64,000 nucleotides of DNA from CALBPI01 sp963922335 (GTDB taxonomy: Bacteria > Pseudomonadota > Gammaproteobacteria > Steroidobacterales > Woeseiaceae): assembly GCA_963922335.1 (NCBI GenBank), contig CAWUIB010000002.1:62001-126000 (forward strand), written 5' to 3'. The position numbers were made by a program, and so were the translations under genes. The notes under the pieces are model-generated. The model did no database searches, was not told where the DNA came from, and saw only the letters and a list, made by a program, of their open reading frames with translations. Position 1 is the stretch's first letter. The number at the start of each line of letters is the position of its first letter. Below, piece by piece: positions 57,662 through 64,000 of the stretch.

Positions 57662-58499
57662 TTCTTTGCCGAAGGCACGCTCCGCACGCCGAGGACTGGC
57701 CACCGCACTGCTATTGATCCTGTCCGGGTGTGTCGCATTTCCCGAGCGCGATGGTCCGCCGCAGCAAGGTGGCGAGATTGCAAGACCCGCCCAAGGCGTC
57801 CCAGGCCCGGAGCCGCGCAGCCGCTACGGAAATCCGGAGTTCTACGAAGTTGCCGGTCAACGCTATTTCGTTATGGACAGCGCCAAAGGCTATCGCGAGC
57901 GAGGCGTTGCGAGCTGGTATGGCAGCAAGTTCCACGGCAAGCGCACCTCGTCGGGTGAACCCTATGACATGTACGCGCTAAGCGCAGCGCACAAGTCGCT
58001 GCCATTACCGACATGGGTTCGAGTCACGCACCTTGGCAACGGACGTTCGTTGGTCATACGTGTTAATGACCGTGGTCCTTTTGTCGACGATCGCATTATT
58101 GACCTCTCATTTGCCGCAGCCCGCGAGCTCGACATGGTCGCGGCGGGAACAGCGTTGGTCGAGATCGAAGTTCTCGATTTCACATCCAATCAGCAAGCGG
58201 GGGAGATCGCCGAGGCACCGGCCGAGGACTTGGCCGAGGGGACGCCGCAGAGGCAGCGACCGCTGTTTCTTCAAACCGGCGCCTTTTCCGAAGCCATCAA
58301 TGCGAATCGACAACGCGAACGACTGGAGTCCGCCGGAATCGAACGCGTTACGGTCAATCCGGGGACCAGTGGCGACGGGTCAGCAACGCTCTATCGTGTT
58401 CAGATCGGCCCAATCGCCGACGTTGACCAGTTCGACAGGATTCAACAGCAGCTTAGGCAGATGGGTATCGACAGCGCCAGACTGGTTTCTGTGGAATAA
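57654..58499 (+). CDS. rlpA: Rare lipoprotein A (denuded-glycan lytic transglycosylase) with SPOR domain
   Basis: RlpA is an outer-membrane lipoprotein acting on naked glycan strands. The 281-residue form shown starts at TTG 57654; TTG 57666 or ATG 57630 are alternatives, none with a good ribosome site. The lipobox is LLILSGC. The double-psi barrel (about 75-165) has GVASWYGSKFHGKRTSSGE (key part ASWYGxxFHGxxTSxG) and VRVNDRGPF with the catalytic Asp region; the C-terminal SPOR domain (about 200-281) has LFLQTGAFSEAINA and YRVQIGPIAD and binds denuded glycan. Confidence 0.92.
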   Translation: MIDSLPKARSARRGLATALLLILSGCVAFPERDGPPQQGGEIARPAQGVPGPEPRSRYGNPEFYEVAGQRYFVMDSAKGYRERGVASWYGSKFHGKRTSSGEPYDMYALSAAHKSLPLPTWVRVTHLGNGRSLVIRVNDRGPFVDDRIIDLSFAAARELDMVAAGTALVEIEVLDFTSNQQAGEIAEAPAEDLAEGTPQRQRPLFLQTGAFSEAINANRQRERLESAGIERVTVNPGTSGDGSATLYRVQIGPIADVDQFDRIQQQLRQMGIDSARLVSVE

Positions 58500-58540
58500 T
58501 TGCGCGCTGTTTTTCACAACCGTCGGTAGGTTGTTTCCGA

Positions 58541-59692
58541 ATGTTCCCGAGCCGCCTGAATACGATAATTGTCCTGCTTTTGTCGCTGTTTTTCTCAGCA
58601 CAGTCCTTCGCCGCCTTGCCGGTTCCGCCGCCGCCTGATCTCGGCGCGTCCAGCTACATCCTTATTGATGCCAGGACAGGGCAAGCGATCGCCGCCGATG
58701 CGCCCGATCTCCCGGTCGAGCCTGCGAGCCTCACCAAACTGATGACGGCGTATGTGGTGTTTCAGGCACTCGGTGCTGATCAGATTCGCCTCGATGACAT
58801 GGTCACGATCAGCGAAGCGGCGCGCGCTGCAGGCGATGCCGGATCGGACATGTTCGCCAATCTTGGCAGCCAAGTGAGCGTCGAAAACCTGTTACAAGGG
58901 ATGATTGTGCAATCGGGCAACGACGCAAGCGTTGCGCTCGCTGAGCACGTGGCCGGCTCGGAGTCGGTGTTCACAGGGCTAATGAATGCCTACGCTAATG
59001 AGCTCGGCATGCGCAGCAGCAATTTCGTGAACTCGCATGGTTTACCGGCAGACAACCACATCACCAGCGCGCGAGACATGGCCATCCTCGCACGCGCGAT
59101 CATTACGGAGTTCCCCGACTACTACCGATGGTACGGTCAACAGGAATTCACCTGGAATGGCATCACACAACCAAACCGAAACGGCCTGCTGAAACGCGAC
59201 AAAAACGTCGATGGCATGAAGACCGGCTATACGGAAGCGGCTGGATATTGCCTCGTGTCGTCGGCCGCACGCGATGACATGCGGCTCGTATCAGCAGTCA
59301 TGGGCACGAGCAGCGCGCGAGCGCGGGAGACCGGCAGCCAGGCACTCCTAAATTATGGTTTCCGGTTTTTTGAAACACGACAAGCGTATGCCGCTAACAG
59401 CAAAGTCGACAGCGAACGCGTCTGGTACGGCGCCGAGAACGAGGTGGCGATCGGCGTAGCAGAGCCGCTCTGGGTAACCGTCCCCCGGGGGCGTTACGAG
59501 TCGCTTGTGCCCAGCATTACCTTGCCTGGCCGATTGGAGGCCCCTCTGACCGGGGGTGATTCGCTGGGCATCCTGAAGCTGAGTCTGGATGGGGAGGAAG
59601 TCGCGCGAGCGCCTTTGATCGTGCTGGACTCCGTTGAGCGCGGCGGTTTCTTTAAACGCATGGGCGACAGCGTCCGTCTCTGGTTCGAGTAA
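58541..59692 (+). CDS. dacA: D-alanyl-D-alanine carboxypeptidase (PBP5/6 type)
   Basis: This enzyme trims the terminal D-Ala from wall pentapeptides. The 383-residue precursor has a signal peptide (cleavage near SFAALP, about 23), active-site SLTK in EPASLTKLMTAY, SGN in VQSGNDASVAL, KTG in DGMKTGYTEAAGY, the C-terminal beta domain and an amphipathic membrane-binding tail (GGFFKRMGDSVRLWFE). It is followed by dat after 2 bases. Confidence 0.95.
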   Translation: MFPSRLNTIIVLLLSLFFSAQSFAALPVPPPPDLGASSYILIDARTGQAIAADAPDLPVEPASLTKLMTAYVVFQALGADQIRLDDMVTISEAARAAGDAGSDMFANLGSQVSVENLLQGMIVQSGNDASVALAEHVAGSESVFTGLMNAYANELGMRSSNFVNSHGLPADNHITSARDMAILARAIITEFPDYYRWYGQQEFTWNGITQPNRNGLLKRDKNVDGMKTGYTEAAGYCLVSSAARDDMRLVSAVMGTSSARARETGSQALLNYGFRFFETRQAYAANSKVDSERVWYGAENEVAIGVAEPLWVTVPRGRYESLVPSITLPGRLEAPLTGGDSLGILKLSLDGEEVARAPLIVLDSVERGGFFKRMGDSVRLWFE

Positions 59693-59694
59693 CT

Positions 59695-60552
59695 ATGGCG
59701 CGTGCACTGGAACACGGTTGGCACGACGGTGCTGTAAGACCGCTCAGTGAAATCCGGATATCGCCGCTGGACCGAGGGTTCCTGTTCGGCGACGGCGTTT
59801 ACGAAGTTATCCCGGCGTACGGCGGTAAACCGCTCGGACTCGAGGAACACCTGCGCAGAATGACCTTGAGTCTTGCCGCCATCGATCTTCCCGAGCCCTG
59901 CTCACGGGATACGCTGACCTCGATTATCGATCAGGTGATCGTGGCCAACGGCGGCGGTAACCAATCCATTTACATCCAGGTCTCACGCAGCGGTGACGAT
60001 GGGCGAGATCACAAGTTCCCGGCGGCCAACAGGCCGAGCCTGTTTCTCATGACCAGCCCGTTAGCGCCACCGACCCGGGCTCGATATAGCGAAGGCTTCG
60101 CAGCAATTTCGCTGCCCGATGACCGGTGGCAGCGTTGTGACATCAAATCGACGTCCATGCTGGCCAACGTATTGGCGCGGGAGTCTGCGACGCAGTCGGG
60201 CGCACTCGAAGCATTGTTGGAGCGTGATGGATTCCTGGTCGAAGGTGCGGCAAGCGCCATCGGCTGTGTCATCGACGGACGACTCTGCCTGCCGCCGGAG
60301 TCAAACGCGATGCTACCGAGCGTCACGCGGCACCTGACCATGGATATTGCCTCGGACATCGGCGTGGCGACGCACATCGCGCCGATCAGTATGGATGAAG
60401 TGCGAGCTGCTGATGAGCTGCTCCTAATGTCCAGCACAAAAGAAATCGCGCCGTTGACCAGTCTCGACGGCGCATTAATTGGCACCGGCAAACCCGGCCC
60501 AACGTGGGATGCACTGTTCACGGCTTACCAGGAAAGGAAAGGCACACTGTGA
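59695..60552 (+). CDS. dat: D-amino-acid aminotransferase (class IV PLP)
   Basis: The enzyme interconverts D-alanine and D-glutamate. The 285-residue protein has SPLDRGFLFGDGVYEVIPAY (key part DRGFLFGDGVYE), the PLP lysine in DIKSTSMLANVLA, and MSSTKEIAPLTSLDG near the end. Located between dacA and ybeD, as in other gammaproteobacteria, supporting the D-amino-acid role over branched-chain aminotransferase. Confidence 0.92.
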   Translation: MARALEHGWHDGAVRPLSEIRISPLDRGFLFGDGVYEVIPAYGGKPLGLEEHLRRMTLSLAAIDLPEPCSRDTLTSIIDQVIVANGGGNQSIYIQVSRSGDDGRDHKFPAANRPSLFLMTSPLAPPTRARYSEGFAAISLPDDRWQRCDIKSTSMLANVLARESATQSGALEALLERDGFLVEGAASAIGCVIDGRLCLPPESNAMLPSVTRHLTMDIASDIGVATHIAPISMDEVRAADELLLMSSTKEIAPLTSLDGALIGTGKPGPTWDALFTAYQERKGTL

Positions 60553-60812
60553 GTGAAGAAGAGCTGATCGATTTCCCGACACGCTTCCCGGTTAAAGTCA
60601 TGGGGCGAAATACCGAGACTTTCGAATCGCATGCACAATCGCTGGTACTCAAGCACACGAATGGCGAAGCGGCACTGGCAGTTGCCAGTCGCCCGAGCAC
60701 CAATGGCAGATTCCTTTCGGTGACAATCGATATCACCGCGCGGTCGCGTGAACAACTCGACGCGATCTACCAAAGCCTGACCGACGATCCCGAAGTGCTG
60801 ATGGCGCTGTAG
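60549..60812 (+). CDS. ybeD: YbeD/DUF493 family protein
   Basis: The 87-residue protein is a small ferredoxin-like-fold DUF493 member: FPTRFPVKVMGRNTE and YQSLTDDPEVLMAL are typical start and end. It begins at GTG 60549, overlapping the dat stop by 4 bases. The family is thought to be regulatory and sits before lipB in many genomes. Confidence 0.92.
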   Translation: MSEEELIDFPTRFPVKVMGRNTETFESHAQSLVLKHTNGEAALAVASRPSTNGRFLSVTIDITARSREQLDAIYQSLTDDPEVLMAL

Positions 60813-60814
60813 GT

Positions 60815-61471
60815 GTGTCCACGGTGAAACGCGAATGCCGTATTCGCTGGTTAGGCCGCCAGAATTACGAGCCACTATGGCGCGCAATGCAGGGGTTCAC
60901 TGCAGGGCGTATCGAGCAAACGGTGGACGAGCTTTGGTTTTGCGAGCACCCGCCGGTTTTCACACTCGGATTGGCAGCAGACCGATCACACGTACTGGCC
61001 CCGGGCGACATCCCACTAGTCGGTATCGACAGAGGTGGGCAGGTCACCTATCACGGGCCCGGGCAGCTCATGATCTATCCGCTACTCAATGTCAGGCGGC
61101 GCAAGCTTGGCGTGAGAGCTTTAGTGATGGGTCTCGAACAGGCGGTGGTGGACTACGTTGCGCAATCAGAGGTGATTGCCGCTGGCCGCAGAGATGCACC
61201 CGGCGTGTATGTTGACGGCGCCAAGCTTGCCAGTATTGGTCTAAGGATTCGGCGCGGTTGCAGCTATCACGGTATGGCACTGAACGTCGACATGGACACC
61301 GAGCCGTTCAGTCGCATCAACCCATGCGGGATGGAAAATCTCCCAATCACGACACTGGCCGATCTGGGGCTAAAGCAGTCTCTTGAGAAGGCTGCACTCG
61401 GTCTGAGCGACCATCTGGCCGACGCACTCGATCTTGAGTACGTTAATCGACCTGACGTTGCGATTCGGTGA
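60815..61471 (+). CDS. lipB: Octanoyltransferase LipB
   Basis: LipB moves octanoate from acyl carrier protein to lipoyl domains. The 218-residue protein (start GTG 60815 or GTG 60824) has DRGGQVTYHGPGQLMIYPL (key part RGGxVTYHGPGQ), GAKLASIGLRI with the catalytic Lys, and NPCGM with the catalytic Cys. lipA, normally next, is missing; instead lipB overlaps the end of murU on the other strand by 29 bases. Confidence 0.95.
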   Translation: MSTVKRECRIRWLGRQNYEPLWRAMQGFTAGRIEQTVDELWFCEHPPVFTLGLAADRSHVLAPGDIPLVGIDRGGQVTYHGPGQLMIYPLLNVRRRKLGVRALVMGLEQAVVDYVAQSEVIAAGRRDAPGVYVDGAKLASIGLRIRRGCSYHGMALNVDMDTEPFSRINPCGMENLPITTLADLGLKQSLEKAALGLSDHLADALDLEYVNRPDVAIR

Positions 61472-62132
61472 CGCCAGCGCGCGCAGCGGCCAAACGGTCT
61501 GGCGTGCCAATGTCGAACCATTTGGATCGGATATCGAACGCACCCAGAGCATTCCTGTCGGCAGCGTCGCGCAAGATCGGCACGATCGAGAATCGACCAT
61601 CCGGTAAGCCGGCGAAAAAATCACGTCGATAGCGCGCTATACCGGTGAACGTCATAGCCGCTTTATCTATGTTTGTTGCGCGCCCGGCGTCGATTCCGAA
61701 GTCGCCGCCGCTTCGATAGACCGGGTTCGGTGTCAGCCCAATCGCCGCATCGCACTCAGTATCAATGGACAGGTCGATAGAGGACGGGTCAAAGTTCGTC
61801 CAGATATCCGCATTGATCACCCAAAACGTTTCAGCTCCGATAATCGGGAGCGCACGAACGATCGCACCGCCAGTATCCAGCGTTGGGTACCCCTCAGGAC
61901 TGAACAGCACGCGCACACCAAACTGCGATCCATCACCGACATGCGATGCAATCTGCTCGCCCAGCCATCCGAGGTTGATGACTACACGTGTGATCCCCGC
62001 CGCCGCGAGCGTTCTCAAGTGATGGTCAATCAGCGGCTCGCCGCCGACTTCGACCAGCGGTTTCGGTAGCGTGTCAGTGGTCGGTCTCAGTCGCTCACCC
62101 CGACCCGCGGCGAGAATCAGCGCCTCAGTCAT
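61443..62132 (-). CDS. murU: N-acetylmuramate 1-phosphate uridylyltransferase MurU
   Basis: MurU makes UDP-MurNAc in the fosfomycin-resistant wall-recycling route. The 229-residue nucleotidyltransferase starts at ATG 62132 with LILAAGRGERLRPTTDTLPKPLVEVGG, in part the sugar-nucleotide signature (key part AAGRGERLRPxTxxxPKPL), then VINADIW for metal binding. ATG 62132 is preferred over 62210, which reads through amgK. It overlaps amgK by 8 bases. Confidence 0.92.
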   Translation of the reverse strand: MTEALILAAGRGERLRPTTDTLPKPLVEVGGEPLIDHHLRTLAAAGITRVVINLGWLGEQIASHVGDGSQFGVRVLFSPEGYPTLDTGGAIVRALPIIGAETFWVINADIWTNFDPSSIDLSIDTECDAAIGLTPNPVYRSGGDFGIDAGRATNIDKAAMTFTGIARYRRDFFAGLPDGRFSIVPILRDAADRNALGAFDIRSKWFDIGTPDRLAAARAGVTESQRQVD

Positions 62133-63168
62133 TAGCGAGCCCTGGCAAGCAATCCGTCTCGATCCGTTCGGCAATCCACGCGAGTTCAGGATAGATATCG
62201 GCGATCGCACAGATATAGTTCAGCGTTCTTGGAATATCCGGCAGGTAGCCGTGTTTGCCATCGCGAATCGAAAGCCGAGCGAAGATCCCGGCAGCTTTCA
62301 GCTGGCGCTGGACACCCATCAAGAAAAACCAACGCAATCGTTGTGTCTCGTTTACATCCTGGCCGACGCGACTGTTATTGAGCCAACTACATGCCCAGGC
62401 GGTCACTTGCGATAGCGGCCAGTCGACGTAGCAGTCACGAAGCAACGAGACCAGGTCATAGGTGTAGGGCCCGGCCATCGCATCCTGATAGTCGATAACA
62501 CCGATTTCATGCTCAGCGGTCACCATCAGATTGCGGCTGTGAAAGTCCCGATGCACGGCCACTACCGGTTGCTGCAAAGCACTCTCGACGAGAATCCCTG
62601 TTAATGCGTCCCAATGCGCCTGGTGGGTATCGGTCCACTCGAGTGCGAGATGCTGACGCCACAACCAATCGACAAACAGCTGCATCTCGGTACGTAGTCG
62701 CGCCTCGTCGTAGGGCGGAAATTCATTGACCACCTTATCGGGAGCACCCTGCAGCTCATGAAGCAGTGCAGCGGCCTGCCGATACCACGCGTCTGCCTGT
62801 TCCGGGTGCGCTTGCAGGACCTGAAGAAGGTCCTGACTACCGAAATCGGTCAGCAGCAAAAATCCGTTGTCATGATCGGCAGCGAACACTGTTGGCACAG
62901 GCAGCCCCGTGCTGCCGAGCGCGTTGGTCACACGCTCGAATAGCGCCGTGTCCTCGCGCTCGGGTGGCGCATCCATCAGTATCAGATGCTCATCTCGCTC
63001 GTGGCGTTGTGCGAGACTATCGATCCACGGCTCGTGTAGCGAACACCTGAAGTAGCGACGAAAACTGGCATCCGCGGACGCGATCGTAAGGCTGCCGTTC
63101 AGCCCTAGCCGCTCAAGCCACGCCTCGGCATTTTCCCAACGCGCATCATTCCATGTGTTGCTGCTCAT
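62125..63168 (-). CDS. amgK: N-acetylmuramate/N-acetylglucosamine kinase AmgK
   Basis: AmgK phosphorylates MurNAc at C1 for MurU. The 347-residue protein has the aminoglycoside-phosphotransferase fold: ATP-binding N-lobe (DASFRRYFR), LLTDFGSQDLL, catalytic HRDFHSRNLMV and DYQDAMAGPYTYDLVSLLRDCY. ATG 63168 (or 63177) is chosen because longer frames cross the divergent lptD leader. Operon with murU. Confidence 0.92.
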   Translation of the reverse strand: MSSNTWNDARWENAEAWLERLGLNGSLTIASADASFRRYFRCSLHEPWIDSLAQRHERDEHLILMDAPPEREDTALFERVTNALGSTGLPVPTVFAADHDNGFLLLTDFGSQDLLQVLQAHPEQADAWYRQAAALLHELQGAPDKVVNEFPPYDEARLRTEMQLFVDWLWRQHLALEWTDTHQAHWDALTGILVESALQQPVVAVHRDFHSRNLMVTAEHEIGVIDYQDAMAGPYTYDLVSLLRDCYVDWPLSQVTAWACSWLNNSRVGQDVNETQRLRWFFLMGVQRQLKAAGIFARLSIRDGKHGYLPDIPRTLNYICAIADIYPELAWIAERIETDCLPGLAND

Positions 63169-63199
63169 CGCGCGCATGTTAGCGCATTGCTTTACACTC

Positions 63200-64000
63200 G
63201 TGCCCACCATCCACAGCCGGACCAAGCCCATCGCGAGTCGCCGTTACAATTTGCTTACCGCCGCAATGTTGTCGGCACTGGCGACGGTAGCGAACGCGCA
63301 ATCCCAGCCGCCGCTTTGCGCCCCCACTGAGATCGATAGCCCGGTGGTTAGTCAGCCCGCGATTAACGCCGATGGGACGATAACGCTCGAATCCGGCGCC
63401 GGGATCATGGACTTCGAAGGCAACGCGCAACTCAGTCAGGGTGTTCGGGTTGAGCGCGACACATTACTCCTCACCGCCGAGGAAGGCACATACAGTGGCA
63501 AGGACGGTACGCTGAGCCTGAACGGTGCCGTTTCTTATCGTGGTAGCGGTGCTGATATCGTCAGCGAAGAGGCCATGCTCAGCGCCTCTGACGGGCGCGT
63601 ATCGTTCACAGATGCCGAGTTCAGTCTCGGCAACGGCGCATCGCGCGGTGCGGCCAGTCTGCTTGCCATTGACCGGGAGGGGACACTGGAGCTGAACGAG
63701 GTCAACTACACGACCTGCCCGCCTGAAGTAGACGACTGGCTGGTGCGCGCAGGCTCGATCGTTCTCGACACAAACTCCGGTGTCGGCACAGCACGCGGAC
63801 TAACTTTGCGCTTCAAGGACGTGCCGATTCTCTACACGCCCTACCTATCGTTTCCAATTTCCACCCAACGCAAGACCGGCTTCCTGCTGCCCAACTTTGG
63901 ACAATCCGCGCGCAATGGGCTCGATATCAGCACACCCTGGTACTGGAACATTGCGCCCGCATACGACGCCACGATTACACCGCGAATCCTGTCCCGCCGA
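63200..64000 (+). CDS. lptD: LPS-assembly protein LptD (N-terminal part)
   Basis: LptD is the outer-membrane barrel that inserts lipopolysaccharide. The gene runs off the right edge; 267 residues are visible from GTG 63200 (in-frame ATG 63176 or ATG 63266 are other possible starts). After a signal peptide (ending near TVANAQ) comes the periplasmic beta-taco with repeats of AEEGTYSGKDGTLSLNG type, the Cys in YTTCPP for the essential disulfide, and the start of the barrel, RKTGFLLPNFGQSARNGLD and WYWNIAPAYDATITPRI. Divergent from amgK with only 31 bases between starts. Confidence 0.94.
   Translation, partial: MPTIHSRTKPIASRRYNLLTAAMLSALATVANAQSQPPLCAPTEIDSPVVSQPAINADGTITLESGAGIMDFEGNAQLSQGVRVERDTLLLTAEEGTYSGKDGTLSLNGAVSYRGSGADIVSEEAMLSASDGRVSFTDAEFSLGNGASRGAASLLAIDREGTLELNEVNYTTCPPEVDDWLVRAGSIVLDTNSGVGTARGLTLRFKDVPILYTPYLSFPISTQRKTGFLLPNFGQSARNGLDISTPWYWNIAPAYDATITPRILSRR

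Overview
The window is chromosomal DNA of a Gram-negative bacterium, most likely a marine or soil gammaproteobacterium. The evidence is conserved gene order: lolB / tRNA-Gln / prs / rplY / pth / ychF, hemA-prfA-(prmC-moeB), gatCAB divergent from mreBCD-mrdA-rodA-mltB-rlpA-dacA-dat-ybeD-lipB, and murU-amgK divergent from lptD (the Pseudomonas-type MurNAc-recycling pair). Matrixin, Asp-box and isoaspartyl-peptidase genes and GatCAB point away from Enterobacterales; a Woeseiales/Steroidobacterales/Chromatiales-like lineage is only a guess.

Layout. (1) 1-14.8 kb: signalling and accessory genes. The end of an HDOD protein, cheB and cheR, an SCO-like thioredoxin-fold protein, an MCP with a histidine-rich membrane sensor, a two-gene operon for a secreted matrixin protease, a NUDIX hydrolase, a small lipoprotein, and a second, very long MCP with an NIT sensor and three tandem PAS modules. 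(2) 13.9-22.8 kb: a sterol-desaturase-family enzyme divergent from a TetR regulator across a compact double-operator promoter; a large secreted Asp-box protein; an isoaspartyl peptidase; a sugar-porter MFS; and a HAD / mini-AraC / VOC operon. (3) 22.8-26.3 kb: a small cassette (DUF1772, NmrA-like oxidoreductase, AraC regulator, DUF4345) lying between displaced 3' ends of a tRNA gene that is intact at 26.2 kb. Two nearly identical 37-bp operators frame the AraC gene, one in front of each neighbouring target, at exactly the same distance from the start codons. This looks like a closed regulatory module brought in at a tRNA site and is the best candidate for something undescribed.

(4) 26.3-41 kb: core translation and precursor genes (ychF, pth, rplY, prs, tRNA-Gln), lolB with an apparent CTG start, a TPR protein, hemA, prfA, a sulfur amino-acid module (cysteine synthase, cystathionine gamma-lyase/synthase, cystathionine beta-synthase) inserted between prfA and prmC, then ppiB, moeB (also with an apparent CTG start) and a GST. 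(5) 41-47 kb: metH, metF and an ArsR-methyltransferase fusion preceded by a perfect 22-bp palindrome, presumably a methionine-cycle regulon. (6) 47-64 kb: DUF1330, hslO, gatCAB, the complete elongasome and wall-recycling operon, murU-amgK, and the start of lptD, which runs off the right edge. Together regions 3-5 link one-carbon, methionine and cysteine metabolism, while region 6 is devoted to envelope growth.

No CRISPR array, rRNA, insertion sequence or integrase was seen.
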